A DNA stretch of 62,000 nucleotides, from positions 1 through 62,000 of the forward strand of contig CAJNDS010000275.1 in NCBI GenBank assembly GCA_905221605.1, written 5' to 3'. Shown piece by piece: positions 1-10,439 of the stretch (position 1 is the stretch's first letter; each line of letters starts with the position of its first letter). Made by a program: the position numbers and the translations under genes. Source of the DNA: Symbiodinium natans (Eukaryota; Sar; Dinophyceae; Suessiales; Symbiodiniaceae). The notes beneath the pieces were generated by a model. That model did not search any database, was not told the DNA's origin, and saw only the letters and a list, made by a program, of their open reading frames with translations.

Positions 1-351
1 CAGAAGCCCTTTGAATCAGTACACCTGGGGCACTTCAACCTACTTGGAGGTTCATGGTACTTCTTGACTATTTTCTAATTGGTTTTAGGGGCTTAGCAGG
101 GTTTACTTAAAGGTTCATGGTACTTCTTGACCAATTGTAGCTGTACTTATAACCCATATTGGGGCACTTGAGGGGCTTATAAGTCTATAAGTAGAGTTAC
201 AACTTTTGTTGATAAGTACCATGAACCTCCAAGTTGTACGGCGACTGTCCACCAGGATCCGCTAAGTAGATGACGAAGAGAAGCCGCTTCAGAATCGCCC
301 TTCCACAACACCTGAATCTGGAAGAGTTGGTGATCCGATTTCGATCCGATG
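1..351 (-). CDS. 3' exons of an unknown protein gene, duplicate 1 (partial)
   Basis: Two minus-strand exons, 227..351 and 24 down to beyond the window edge, flank a 202 bp GT-AG intron (25..226). The reading frame runs through a segment ending SGSWWTVAVQLG and joins in phase to VLIQRAS. The same arrangement with a complete 3' end is present in the second duplicate at 2428-2798. The upstream boundary at 351 uses the acceptor GTACCAG|C; exons further upstream were not identified, and a 5 bp indel between the duplicates just beyond 351 argues that the sequence there is intronic. The function is not recognised. Confidence 0.5.
25..226 (-). mobile_element. Introner-like element, family D, copy 1
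   Basis: This 202 bp intron is built around an inverted repeat: CTTGGAGGTTCATGGTACTT near 48-67 and its complement AAGTACCATGAACCTCCAAG near 214-233. On the minus strand the donor AG|GTTCATGG lies inside one terminal repeat and the acceptor CCCAG|G lies about 20 bp outside the other. Related copies are introns at 2472-2673, 18408-18563 and 21878-22004. No transposase is encoded, so this is a non-autonomous, MITE-like element. Confidence 0.7.
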
Positions 352-1376
352 CTGGTACTGAGCGAGTTCTGGTAGCAGCCTTTCAACATCTGTGCACAAC
401 GGTGTCCAATCCGCACGGGCTCTGAGCGTGCACGGCCCCGCGCGGCTCTTCGGCGACTGTCCGCGAAGCCCGCTACCACCCAGCCCTACTGCCAATGTCT
501 AAATGTATTATCATTTTTGTTTATTTATTCTTATTCTTATTCTTATTCTTATTCTTATTCTTATTGTAATTAATGATATGATATAAGTTGATTATATACG
601 GGTCCACCGATCTCCTGCCCGCGTTAAAATGGCTAAGTACCGCCCTCAGCGTAACTTCGTGTTATGGTTTGGGCTCTTGGGGGGGCGGCTCTCGGCTTTT
701 GAGCGTTTCTTCCCTTGTGCAACCTCGGGCAGGCTAGAGCTGTGAGCTCAGCGCCGAGGAGTGTAAAGCCCTCGGACGAGGCAAACGCTGGGCACGTTCA
801 GGCAACCTGCATAATCCCAGCTGTTCGCATCCTTTGCAACAGAAAAGAAGCGAGGAGAAAGTAGAAAAATCGGCAGAAAGCCCGCACAAAGCCAGGCTTT
901 GGCTGCCTTCAGGAGGCTTTACCCTATCCTCCACACGACGGCTGCTAGAAGTCTCTGAGGATCATGACTCCGCCTACACTACAGCGCCGAAACTACAGAT
1001 GCTGCTATGCTCTCTACCCGAACCACCCCAGACCCCAAGCCCTGAACCCGAAACTCTGAATCCACCATAATTGACACCCCCTCAGATTGGAATTTGCACC
1101 CCCCCCCCCCCCCAAAAAAAAAAAAAAAAAAAGCCGCGGCCCCTGGAATCATCCCAATATGGCAAACAAACTTTGAGGAAAGCCTACCTTGGACTTCCAG
1201 CAACTCATCGGTGCGATGTGCAAGGACTCCAGTGCCTCACATTTGGGGGGGAAGGCCAATTTTGCCATCTGAACTATTAGGCTTCCTGCGCAGTATTGTC
1301 TCAAGGTATCTTGGGGACCCATACCCCACCTTTCAAATGTGCAGCTCGGAGCTCATTCAAATGTGCAGCTCAGAGC
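352..1376. other. Non-coding part of duplicate 1; possible unresolved exons
   Basis: This stretch holds a short TTCTTA microsatellite (about 517-565), a poly-C/poly-A tract (about 1098-1132) and two open stretches kept in both duplicates (minus 734-934, plus 834-1070). Conservation is uninformative because the duplication is recent. On the minus strand a strong pyrimidine run (about 835-875) ending TTGCAAAG resembles a 3' splice site. I cannot assign a gene here. Confidence 0.4.
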
Positions 1377-2240
1377 TCAGAAGGCAACTCGCAGGGCAAC
1401 CTGCATCGTGGCCAAGCTCAGGAGACTGATGGATGCCGCATCGGAGGTAGACTCCGGCGGAGCAATCAGTTCGCAAGTGGATCCGATTTTTTGGAAGCAC
1501 ACGCCGTCCGATATCAGGACGTACCCGCAACAAACATCCGGGTTGCAGAGGCTGCAGCAGGCCTCCCAAGACATGACTGACTGCTGGGTGGTCTCTTCTC
1601 CTGTCCAGCCAACGTTTGCGCCTGCAACAAAGGTTCCTGAACATTGGCTGGTCTGGCTGACCAGACCAGCTCCGACAACGAATGGTGTGGTTGTTGAGGC
1701 TGCTGGCGAGCCGCTTCCACATGTCGTTCCGGCGCAATTGAAAGGAGCTTGCCCAAAAGTGGCCAGCGCCGTCTCAACAGCTGACGTGCAGCAAGCCCCG
1801 GGGAAGCAAGCCATGTAGTCCTGCACGTACTGGCACGTGGTGTCCACATTTCCATCCGTGGGCATTGACAGTTGTTGCATGCATGTTGCTGAAGCCATGA
1901 CCGCATCAGCGGTACATCCGCTGTCACCTGTGTTGCTGCCGCCTGTGTTGCTGTTACCTGTGTTGCTGCTACTTCCACATGTCGTTCCGGCGCAATTGAA
2001 AGGAGCTTGTCCAAAAGTGGCCAGCGCCGTCTCAACAGCTGACGTGCAGCAATCCCCTGGGTAGCAAGCCATGTAGTCCTGCACGTACTGGCACGTGGTG
2101 TCCGCATTTCCACCCGTGGGCACTGACAGTTGTTGCATGCATGTTGCTGCAGCCATGACTGCATCTGCATCACATGCCCCAGCGACGTCTTGTGGCATCC
2201 ACGAAGTGAGGACCATGATCAAGAGGAGATGTCGGGACAT
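1377..2240 (-). CDS. Secreted Cys-rich protein with PAN/apple-like C-terminus, copy 1
   Basis: Intact 287-codon minus-strand frame. The ATG at 2240 was chosen because it starts a typical signal peptide (MSRHLLLIMVL, then an AGA-type cleavage site). Two modules of about 65 residues follow, each with eight cysteines (pattern TCMQQL, TTCQYVQDYMAC, CCTSAVETAL, FNCAGTTCG), joined by an SNTG-rich linker. The C-terminal part (SWEACCSLC, CCGYVL, GVCFQK) resembles PAN/apple-type folds, and the end is hydrophobic (SLLSLATMQVALRVAF), which could be a GPI-anchor signal. It is probably a cell-surface or secreted adhesive protein; the ligand is unknown. It is intronless as read here. Confidence 0.75.
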   Translation of the reverse strand: MSRHLLLIMVLTSWMPQDVAGACDADAVMAAATCMQQLSVPTGGNADTTCQYVQDYMACYPGDCCTSAVETALATFGQAPFNCAGTTCGSSSNTGNSNTGGSNTGDSGCTADAVMASATCMQQLSMPTDGNVDTTCQYVQDYMACFPGACCTSAVETALATFGQAPFNCAGTTCGSGSPAASTTTPFVVGAGLVSQTSQCSGTFVAGANVGWTGEETTQQSVMSWEACCSLCNPDVCCGYVLISDGVCFQKIGSTCELIAPPESTSDAASISLLSLATMQVALRVAF

Positions 2241-2427
2241 GCTGTCAAGCACTGCTTCCGCAACAGGAAAGCAAATTGGGTGACAAGCTTGGACCTTGAG
2301 ACCTACGATCACGGGACCGACATGCAGGAACCCACAGAATGGGTGTGCCCCCCCCCCCCCCCCCATGTTGGATTTAAGGGTTTAGGGCTTAGGGGGTCAC
2401 AAACCTCCAGCATCCCGCTGCGATTTC

Positions 2428-2798
2428 TCACAGCACGTGGTCATCGACAGAAGCCTTTTGAGTCAGTACACCTGGGGCACTTCAACCTACTTGGAGGTTC
2501 ATGGTGCTTCTTGACTACTTTCTAAATGGTTTTAGGGGCTTAGCAGACTTTACTTAAAGGTTCATGGTACTTATTGACCAATTGTAGCTGTACTTATAAC
2601 CCATATTGGGGCACTTGAGGGGCTTATAAGTGTATAAGTAGAGTTACAATTTTTGTTGATAAGTACCATGAACCTCCAAGTTGTACGGCGACTGTCCACC
2701 AGGATCCGCTAAGTAGATGACGAAGAGAAGCCGCTTCAGAATCGCCCTTCCACAACACCTGAATCTGGAAGAGTTGGTGATCCGAATTTGATCCGATG
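2428..2798 (-). CDS. 3' exons of an unknown protein gene, duplicate 2
   Basis: Exons 2674..2798 (125 bp) and 2428..2471 (44 bp) join across a 202 bp GT-AG intron. The phases agree (1+123+1, then 2+42), giving an ending ...AVQLGGVLTQKASVDDHVL and a TGA at 2428-2430. The exact phase match is good evidence that the intervening inverted-repeat element is a real intron. Exons upstream of 2798 are not resolved and the function is unknown. Confidence 0.6.
2472..2673 (-). mobile_element. Introner-like element, family D, copy 2
   Basis: Duplicate of the element at 25-226, with the same terminal inverted repeats (about 2490-2509 and 2661-2680) and the same splice-site placement. It differs by a few substitutions. 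Confidence 0.7.
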
Positions 2799-3983
2799 CT
2801 GGTACGAGAATGAGCGAGTTCTGGCAGCAGCCTTTCAACATCTGTGCACAACGGTGTCCAATCCGCACGGGCTCTGAGCGTGCACGGCCCCGCGCGGCTC
2901 TTCGGCGACTGTCCGCGAAGCCGGCTACCACCCAGCCCTACTGCCAATGTTGATGATGATGATGATGATGATGATGATTATTATTGTTGTAATTAATGAT
3001 ATGATACAAGTTGATTATATACGGGCCCAGCTCCTGCCCGCGTTATAATGGGGGCCGGAGCGTCGCTCACCAGGGCATAGGCCCATATGAGGGCGTGGCG
3101 GGTCTCCAAGGGTACGGCAAAGACATCGCCCGGCCGCATTAAGCTAAGACCATGCCAGAGGCCATATACCTATGCATGGAACCCTACAAGCACTAAGCCC
3201 TAAAGCACTCCAGCTACACCTTCTAAGTACCGCCCTCAGCGTAACTTCGTATTATGGTTTTGTTGGGCTCTTGGGGGGCGGCTTTAGGCTTTTGAGCGTT
3301 TCTTCCCTTGTGCAACCTCGGGCAGGCTAGAGCTGTGAGCTCAGCGCCGAGGAGTGTAAAGCCCTCGGACGAGGCAAACGCTGGGCACGTTCAGGCAACC
3401 TGCATAATCCCAGCTGTTCGCATCCTTTGCAACAGAAAAGAAGCGAGGAGAAAGTAGAAAAATCGGCAGAAAGCCCGCACAAAGCCAGGCTTTGGCTGCC
3501 TTCAGGAGGCTTTACCCTATCCTCCACACGACGGCTGCTGGAAGTCTCTGAGGATCATGATCCCGCCTACACTACAGCGCCCTACAGATGCTGCTATGCT
3601 CTCTATTCGAACCACCCCAGACCCCAAGCCCTGAACCCGAAACTCTTCTGAATCCTACCCCCTCAACCTGCCACCATAATTGACACCCCCTCAGGGTGGA
3701 ATTTGCAGCCCCCCCCCCCCCCAAAAAAAAAAAAAAAAGCCGTGGCCCCTGGAATCATCCCAATATGGCAAACAAACTTTGAGGAAAGCCTACCTTGGAC
3801 TTCCAGCAACTCATCGGTGCGATGTGCAAGGACTCCAGTGCTTCACATTTGGGGGGGGAAGGCCAATTTTGCCATCTGAAGTATTCGGCTTCCTGCGCAG
3901 TATTGTCTCAAGGTATCTTGGGGACCCATACCCCACCTTTCAAATGTGCAGCTCGGAGCTCATTCAAATGTGCAGCTCAGAGC

Positions 3984-5135
3984 TCAGAAGGCAACTCGCA
4001 GGGCAACCTGCATCGTGGCCAAGCTCAGGAGACTGATGGATGCCGCATCGGAGGTAGACTCCGGCGGAGCAATCAGTTCGCAAGTGGATCCGATTTTTTG
4101 GAAGCACACGCCGTCCGATATCAGGACGTACCCGCAACAAACATCCGGGTTGCAGAGGCTGCAGCAGGCCTCCCAAGACATGACTGACTGCTGGGTGGTC
4201 TCTTCTCCTGTCCAGCCAACGTTTGCGCCTGCAACAAAGGTTCCTGAACATTGGCTGGTCTGGCTGACCAGACCAGCTCCGACAACGAATGGTGTGGTTG
4301 TTGAGGCTGCTGGCGAGCCGCTTCCACATGTCGTTCCGGCGCAATTGAAAGGAGCTTGCCCAAAAGTGGCCAGCGCCGTCTCAACAGCTGACGTGCAGCA
4401 AGCCCCTGGGTAGCAAGCCATGTAGTCCTGCACGTACTGGCACGTGGTGTCCACATTTCCATCCGTGGGCATTGACAGTTGTTGCATGCATGTTGCTGCA
4501 GCCATGACCGCATCAGCGGTACATCCGCTGTCACCTGTGTTGCTGCCGCCTGTGTTGCTGCCGCCTGTGTTGCTGTTACCTGTGTTGCTGTTACTTCCAC
4601 ATGTCGTTCCGGCGCAATTGAAAGGAGCTTGTCCAAAAGTGGCCAGCGCCGTCTCAACAGCTGACGTGCAGCAATCCCCTGGATAGCAAGCCATGTAGTC
4701 CTGCACGTACTGGCACGTGGTGTCCACATTTCCATCCGTGGGCATTGACAGTTGTTGCATGCATGTTGCTGCAGCCATGACCGCATCAGCGGTACATCCG
4801 CTGTCACCTGTGTTGCTGCCGCCTGTGTTGCTGCCGCCTGTGTTGCTGTTACCTGTGTTGCTGTTACTTCCACATGTCGTTCCGGCGCAATTGAAAGGAG
4901 CTTGTCCAAAAGTGGCCAGCGCCGTCTCAACAGCTGACGTGCAGCAATCCCCTGGATAGCAAGCCATGTAGTCCTGCACGTACTGGCACGTGGTGTCCAC
5001 ATTTCCATCCGTGGGCATTGACAGTTGTTGCATGCATGTTGCTGCAGCCATGACCGCATCTGCATCACATGCCCCGGCGACGTCTTGTGGCATCCACGAG
5101 GTGAGGACCATGATCAAGAGGAGATGCCGGGACAT
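3984..5135 (-). CDS. Secreted Cys-rich protein with PAN/apple-like C-terminus, copy 2 (three modules)
   Basis: 383-codon minus-strand frame. It has the same signal peptide (ATG at 5135), the same C-terminal PAN-like region and the same hydrophobic tail as the gene at 1377-2240. It carries three eight-cysteine modules instead of two, and the SNTG linkers are longer. The extra length comes from an exact 273 bp (91 codon) duplication. Module number differing between neighbouring paralogues is typical of surface proteins evolving by unequal crossing over. Function beyond secretion is inference. Confidence 0.75.
   Translation of the reverse strand: MSRHLLLIMVLTSWMPQDVAGACDADAVMAAATCMQQLSMPTDGNVDTTCQYVQDYMACYPGDCCTSAVETALATFGQAPFNCAGTTCGSNSNTGNSNTGGSNTGGSNTGDSGCTADAVMAAATCMQQLSMPTDGNVDTTCQYVQDYMACYPGDCCTSAVETALATFGQAPFNCAGTTCGSNSNTGNSNTGGSNTGGSNTGDSGCTADAVMAAATCMQQLSMPTDGNVDTTCQYVQDYMACYPGACCTSAVETALATFGQAPFNCAGTTCGSGSPAASTTTPFVVGAGLVSQTSQCSGTFVAGANVGWTGEETTQQSVMSWEACCSLCNPDVCCGYVLISDGVCFQKIGSTCELIAPPESTSDAASISLLSLATMQVALRVAF
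4421..4966 (-). repeat. Two identical 273 bp in-frame coding repeats
   Basis: Bases 4421-4693 and 4694-4966 appear identical. Each encodes one complete Cys module plus its SNTG linker (91 residues), so the duplication keeps the frame. The absence of differences, even at third positions, indicates very recent amplification or gene conversion. Confidence 0.85.
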
Positions 5136-5339
5136 ACTGTCAAGCACTGCTTCCGCAACAGGAAAGCAAGTTGGGTGACAAGCTTGGACCTTGAGACCTA
5201 CGATCACGGGACCCACATGCAGGAACCCACAGAATGGGTGCCCCCCCCCATGTTGGATTCAACAGGGCTCAGGTCTTAGGATCCCTAAACCCTAAACCCT
5301 AAACCCTAAACCCTGGCTTAGGTCTTCTGGGCTCGGGTC

Positions 5340-5871
5340 CTTTCATGTCGTTCAGCGCCTCATTGATGAAGAACGCCTCCTCCACCACAGGTCCAATTGC
5401 CGACGTGAAGTATCGCAGGTGCCGATCAAACTCGTCGTTGTTCAGCCTCGGAAAGCTGGGGACCTCCGAAAATGCTTTTTTTTTTTTTTTTTTTTTTGGG
5501 GGGGGGGGCTTCTTTGGGGCTTCCTTGCATACGGCAGACAGTATGTAGATCGTGTCTGCTCTCCAGGTCTTTTCTTTGCGGAGGCGTTCCCCTTTTAGGG
5601 GGAAATACCCAGCGGGAACAAGAGAACCGCGAGGCGGATCGTCGATTCTTGACGTCTCGTCTCGTAGTACTAGCTCTCGGACTAGGGCTTTTGTTCCTAA
5701 ACCCTAAGCCCTAAGCCCTAAGCCCTAAACCCTAAACCCTAAACTCTAGACTCTGAACCCTGTGCATGCAAGAGTCTTCGCATTGAACCTCGACATGACA
5801 TCGGCCAGCGCTTCGAAGAACCACTTCCGCTGCGACTTCCACTCAGCGACCTGCTCGGACCGGGCTCGTGT
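5340..5871 (-). CDS. Three-exon fragment of an unknown gene between telomere-like arrays
   Basis: Minus-strand exons 5760..5871, 5524..5591 and 5340..5463 read, in order, through SEQVAEWKSQRKWFFEALAD, RLRKEKTWRADTIYILSAVC and RLNNDEFDRHLRYFTSAIG. Joins fall at AG|G boundaries and the phases agree: ACA-G|GG-GAA, then TGC-AAG|GTC-CCC. Donors are of GG/GT, GA and GA type. The intron between the first two contains CCCTAAA repeats; the second contains a poly-A/poly-C run. The sequence is charged and helical with no domain I recognise. It is the clearest case of coding exons embedded in telomere-like DNA at this end. Confidence 0.6.
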
Positions 5872-5877
5872 CTGAGA

Positions 5878-6435
5878 TTTGTTGTTTAGGGTTTAGGGTT
5901 TAGGGTTTAGGGTTTAGGGTTTAGGGTTTAGGGTTTAGGGTTTAGGGTTTAGGGTTTAGGGTTTAGGGTTTAGGGTTTAGGGTTTAGGTTTTAGGGTTTA
6001 GGGTTTAGGGGTTTTTAGGGTTTAGGGTTTAGGGTTTAGGGTTTAGGGTTTAGGGTTTAGGGGGTTTAGGGTTTAGGGTTTAGGTGTTTAGGGTTTAGGG
6101 GTTTAGGGTTTAGGGTTTCAGGGTTTAGGGTTTTAGGGTTTAGGTTTAGGGTTTAGTGGGAGTATAGGGTTTAGGGGTTTAGGTTTAGGGTTTAGGTTTA
6201 GGGTTTAGGGTTTAGGGTTTAGGTTAAGGGTGTAGGGGTTTAGGGTTTTAGGGTTTAGGGTTTATGGTTTTAGGGTTTAGGGTTTTGAGGGTTTCGGGTT
6301 TAGGGTTTTTAGGGTTTAGGGTTTCGGTTAGGGTTTGGTTTATGGTTTTAGGTTTAGGGTTTAGGGTTTAGGGTTTAGGGTTTAGGGTTTAGGGTTTAGG
6401 GTTTAGGGTTTAGGGTTTAGGGTTTAGGGTTTAGG
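5878..6435 (+). repeat. TTTAGGG telomere-like array
   Basis: Nearly perfect TTTAGGG copies at first, with scattered length variants (TTTAGGGG, TTTTAGGG, TTAGGG) in the middle, then perfect again. It lies directly upstream (in minus-strand sense) of the exon ending at 5871, so it is intronic or intergenic interstitial repeat rather than a chromosome end. Confidence 0.95.
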
Positions 6436-6436
6436 A

Positions 6437-7110
6437 AGCGCCAGGCTTTTGCGCGATCCCACCCCGGGTTCCGCTACGTCCCGGGCATGGCCCGAGCCAC
6501 TCGAGCCAGCACGATCCGAGTAGGGTCTTGGGATTTTGGGGTTTAGGGTTTAGGGTTTTGGGATTTTGGGGTTTAGGGTTCTGGGATTTTGGGGGGTGAA
6601 AATCGCAGTATTGGGACCCTGAGGGTATATTTGTTCGTAGTTCTTCCGACCCCCATGTTAGCCCCCCCCACCCCCCACCCCCCTCCCGCCTGCTCCGTTT
6701 CCTCGCCGGGCTTGGAGCCTTGGCTTTTGCGAACCGCACGGCTTTGGGAGCAGAGGCACTTAGGGCTTCTGTCTGTCTCTTTCATGGGGCTAGCAGAACC
6801 CTAAACCCGAAACCCTAAACCCCAAACCCTAAAAACCCTAAAAAACCCTAAAAACCCTAAAAACCCTTAAAACCCTAAAACCCTAAAAACCCTAACAACC
6901 CTAAAAACCCTAAAACCCTAAAAACCCTAACAACCCTAAAAACCCCAAAACCCTAAAAACCTGAAAACCCTAAAGAACCCTAAAAACCCTAAACAAAACC
7001 CAAAAACCCTAAACCCCATAAACCCCAAACCCCTGCGGCCGAAGCCGCTCTTCTGGCCATTCTTCTTCCAGTCCCCGAAGTCCTTGGAGTTCCTCTGAAT
7101 GACGGTGAGC
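6437..7110 (-). CDS. Candidate exons of an unknown gene (three islands)
   Basis: Minus-strand islands at 7033..7110 (RLTVIQRNSKDFGDWKKNGQ, acceptor TTGGCAG|G), 6690..6789 (KETDRSPKCLCSQSRAVRKS, acceptor CTGCTAG|, donor CAG|GC) and about 6437..6526 (low confidence; both strands are open). They are separated by CCCTAAA or TTTTGGG-type repeats. Composition is hydrophilic and coding-like. It is not known whether they belong to the same gene as 5340-5871. Confidence 0.4.
6797..7034 (-). repeat. CCCTAAAA-type array (minus-sense TTTTAGGG)
   Basis: C-rich strand repeats, mostly 8 bp CCCTAAAA with some CCCTAACAA. Orientation is opposite to the neighbouring array at 5878-6435. It lies immediately 3' of the 7033-7110 exon on the minus strand. 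Confidence 0.9.
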
Positions 7111-7140
7111 CTGCCAAGTGAGCATCGCGTTCCCGTTTTG

Positions 7141-7835
7141 GTTTAGGGTTTAGGATTTAGGGTTTAGGGTTCAGGGTTCAGGGTTCAGGGTTCAGGGTTC
7201 AGGGTTCAGGGTTCAGGGTTCAGGGTTCAGGGTTCAGGGTTCAGGGTTCAGGGTTCAGGGTTCAGGGTTCAGGGGTCAGGGTTCAGGGTTCAGGGTTCAG
7301 GGTTCAGGGTTCAGGGTTCAGGGTTCAGGGTTTCAGGGTTCAGGGTTTAGGGTTTAGGGTTTTAGGTTTTAGGGTTTATGGTTTAGGTTTAGGGTTTAGG
7401 TGAGGGTTTAGGTTTAGGGTTTTCAGGGTTTAGGGTTTAGGTTTGGTTTAGGGTTTAGGGTTTAGGGTTAGGGGGTTTTTAGGGTTAGGGTTAAGGGTTT
7501 AGGGTTTAGGTTTTAGGTTTAGGGTTTAGGGTTTTTTCAAGGGTGTAGGGTTTAGGTTTAGGGTTTGGGTTAAATGTTTTAGTGTTTTTAGGGTTTAGGG
7601 TTTAGGGTTTAGGGTTTAGGGTTTAGGGTTTGGGTTTTAGGGTTTAGGGTTTTTAGGTTTAGGTTTAAGGTTTAGGGTTTAGGGTGTAGTGGGCTTTAGG
7701 GTTTAGAAGGGTTGAGGGTTGAGGGTTGAGGGTTGAAGGGTTGAGGGGTGAGGGTTGAGGGTTTGAGGGTTCAGGGTTTCAGGGGTTCAGAGGTTCAGGG
7801 TTCAAGGGTTCGGGTTCAGGGTTCAGGGTTTAGGG
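7141..7835 (+). repeat. Telomere-like array with a pure TTCAGGG block
   Basis: About 7162-7345 is an almost uninterrupted run of the variant TTCAGGG. It is followed by degenerate TTTAGGG (7345-7700), then TTGAGGG and TTCAGGG variants. The separate pure blocks show that single-base variants of the telomere unit have been amplified locally. Confidence 0.9.
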
Positions 7836-7839
7836 GTCT

Positions 7840-7990
7840 AGCACTGCCCTCCGCACTTTCCCCTGTGGCCCACATACCAAGTTTTTGGCCCCTTGCCTGC
7901 CATTTCTTTTTCCGTGGACTCCCTCCGACTGGATGCTAGATGCTTTCACTACGTGTTTTGCAATGGGCGCAGTGCTACATATATCTATAT
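7840..7990 (-). CDS. Candidate exon, frame unresolved
   Basis: A unique island between repeat arrays. At least two minus-strand frames are open and look coding (one reads GPKTWYVGHRGKCGGQ, another KASSIQSEGVHGKRNGRQGA). I cannot choose between them without transcript data. Confidence 0.25.
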
Positions 7991-8180
7991 AATATACCCT
8001 ATTATATACACATACATATATAATATGAATGGTATAAATAAATATCACATATATATATATCTAATATATTTTTCTATGTATAATGATTCACCCCGGCGGC
8101 CCCCCCCCCCCCTCCCCCCTACCCCCCCCCCCCCTCCCCCCCTACCCCCCCCCCCCCCCCCAATTTACCCCCCCCCCCCC
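7975..8180. repeat. AT-rich TATATA stretch followed by long poly-C
   Basis: 7977-8080 is TA-rich (ATATATAC type) and 8095-8182 is mostly cytosine with scattered T/A. Homopolymer lengths here are unlikely to be reliable. Confidence 0.8.
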
Positions 8181-8209
8181 CCTGTGGTGTGGTGGGGGGT
8201 TGGTTTTAG

Positions 8210-8580
8210 GGTTTTAAGGATTTAGGGTTTAGGGTTTAGGGTTTAGGGTTTAGGGTTTAGGGTTTTAGGGTTTTAGGGTTTTAGGGTTTAGGGTTTAGGG
8301 TTTACGGTTTAGGGCTTTAGGGTTTAGGGTTTAGGGTTTAGGGTTTAGGGTTTAGGGTTTTCCCCGCGGATGGGGTACTAAGATGATCCCCCCCCCCTGT
8401 GGTGTGGTTGGGGGTTGGTTTTAGGGTTAGGGTTTAGGGTTCAGGGTTTTAGGGTTTAGGGTTTAAGGTTTAAGACTTAAGGTTTAGGGTTTAGGGTTAG
8501 GGTTTAGGTTTTAGGTTTTAGGGTTTAGGGTTTAGGGTTTAGGGTTTAGGGGTTTAGGGTTTAGGGTTTAGGGTTTGGGG
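8210..8580 (+). repeat. TTTAGGG array
   Basis: Mixed TTTAGGG and TTTTAGGG, interrupted near 8360-8415 by a short unique piece with a poly-C run. Confidence 0.9.
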
Positions 8581-8589
8581 ACCGTAGAG

Positions 8590-10010
8590 TAGACTTAGGG
8601 GGGGGGGGGATACCATGGGGGGGGGGGGGGGGCCCAGGACGCTCGACGCTGAACCATATATACGTATGTTGATGCACACCGTATGCAATAAATCTATGAA
8701 GAATGTAAACTGTGCATGTATATCTATGCAGATACACACACACACACACTCTCAAAGGCCCCTTGAGTTACCGAGCCGAAAAGTGGAGGCCCGGTTAAAA
8801 CGACTTTAGCCGTAGTGTATCAAAACCAAATGAATCTTAGGCAGACATTCTAAGCTAGATGAACCCCCTAAACCTAAACCCTAAACTCTCAACCCTGAAC
8901 CCTAAACCCTGGGCCCTAAAGATGAAGCTATGCTACTCCACACTTGAAGAAGCTTGCGGGCGCGGCTTTCCGGGCACTTCCGTCAGCGGGGACGGGTTGT
9001 TGCCCAGCTTTGTATACCTCATCTCCGTGGCTTCATGGGGCCCTCAGTTCGTCTGGGTCATTTCGACACCGATGTCCTAACACCTCAGAGACATCCCCAA
9101 AACAAAACATCCTGCAACTATCACGGGGGATTGAGGGGGTCCAGGATTCTTGCGTCTGCGTGTTTTTGAAGGTTTAGGTTTTAGGGGTTCATCAGGGTTG
9201 AGGGCTCAACAGGCCCCTGAACCCTAACAGCCTTGCAGTTCAAGCGAATCCGCCTGTCTTTAGGGAGCTTTGTGCACATGGGTCTCCCAGTATGGAGCGT
9301 GTAGAATCCTGGGGCCTGGTTAGTTAGAACGGCTTTCGATTTTGACGACATAGGGGTTATCTGAAAGCACGACCTGAAAACACGACATGCCGGAACCTAA
9401 GCTCCATGCCTCTTAAATCTCACACATGTCCGAACATTCCGACACGGCGCGAGTTGGACGACAGGTGCTTGTCACCTTAGCCATGGCTCTTCGGCACACG
9501 TAAGACTTCTGATTACCACAACTCCCGCAGTCCCTGTAGCCTAGCGAAACCGGAGATTCTAGTCTATCTCACAGAGTGGAGATGCCGAAGATTGCGGACT
9601 CTGTGTTCCCAGTATTCAAAAATGCAAAGTACTTGCAAGAGTTGGGCGTCGTGTACATAGTACAAATCTATGCAGAGCATCTACTTTATACAGTATGAAG
9701 AGTATACTGAGTATACAGAGGATACAGAGGATACATAGGATACGTAGGATACGTAGGATACATAGGATACATAGGATGCATAGTATAGTATAGCTATTTA
9801 CAGTATGTATCATTGCACAAGCCGTATATCTATGTGTTCTATATATGTATATATACATATATACAGAAATACATAGATGAATTTGCTTTATATGAAATTG
9901 ACACTGATTTGATCTGTACTGGCAAGGGAGCTGCTTTCCATACAATGAGCACACATTAACCAACTGATGAACAATAATCGCGCGACGAACCCTTACTCGT
10001 GCTGAGTCGT
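8590..10010. other. Unique DNA without a confident gene
   Basis: Contains two poly-G tracts (about 8598, 8617), a CA microsatellite (about 8735), scattered CCCTAAA copies at 8865-8915, a GGATACATA-type repeat (about 9715-9790) and a TA-rich patch (9840-9870). Several frames are open around 8941-9080 on both strands but none is clearly better. I see no supported gene here. Confidence 0.4.
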
Positions 10011-10012
10011 TC

Positions 10013-10373
10013 TCAAAGACTTCGACTTCCCAAGAGCTCACACATCAACGCCGCTGCGTGGCCGAGGACAATGTAGTCGACAACACCAGGGCTGTCCTTC
10101 TTGCAGTTGCCACTTTTGGCCTCAGCAGTCACGTTGCGCGCTAGATTCACTGCGGGGTAGGTTGAGCCTGACCACTGACAAGGTGCCAAGCGTAAGGATC
10201 CTGAAAACCTCCACAAAAAATTGCGGAGAGGGGCGGGGGGGGGTGGGGGGATTCCCACATTCCGTACGAAGAACCAGGGGGGGAAGAGGATTAAGTGGGC
10301 AGCAAACACAGCACCTTCCAGCAAAAAGTGGCACGTGAATACGTACTTCAAACCCGTGGTAAAAGCCGAGAAG
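10013..10373 (-). CDS. Two terminal exons of an unknown protein
   Basis: Exons 10315..10373 and 10013..10167 join across a 147 bp intron with GT donor (GGAAG|GTGCTG) and AG acceptor (GTGGTCAG|GC). In phase the product reads FSAFTTGLKYVFTCHFLLEG and continues STYPAVNLARNVTAEAKSGN to LGHAAALMCELLGSRSL, ending at a TGA at 10013-10015. The intron contains a poly-G/poly-C stretch. Partly hydrophobic at the start; I do not recognise the family. Upstream exons were not found. Confidence 0.55.
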
Positions 10374-10439
10374 CTGGATCACTGATAGGAACAAGGAATC
10401 ATCAAGAACAAACAGAAACCCTCGCCAACTCTGCAGCTC

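Larger units (their letters stand above)
1..5280. repeat. Tandem segmental duplication, two copies
   Basis: The segment beginning at base 1 starts again near 2451 (cagaagccctttgaatcagt versus agaagccttttgagtcagt), and the two copies stay nearly collinear to the start of the telomere-like DNA at about 5285. Copy 2 is longer because of an extra stretch at about 3017-3220 and because its Cys-rich gene carries an additional 273 bp module. Each copy contains a Cys-rich gene, a poly-C/poly-A tract, and the 3' exons of a second gene. High similarity in non-coding parts indicates a recent duplication. Confidence 0.9.

Noticed and set aside
5878-6435. A true chromosome end
   Set aside because: Arrays occur in both orientations throughout the window and are flanked by coding islands on both sides.
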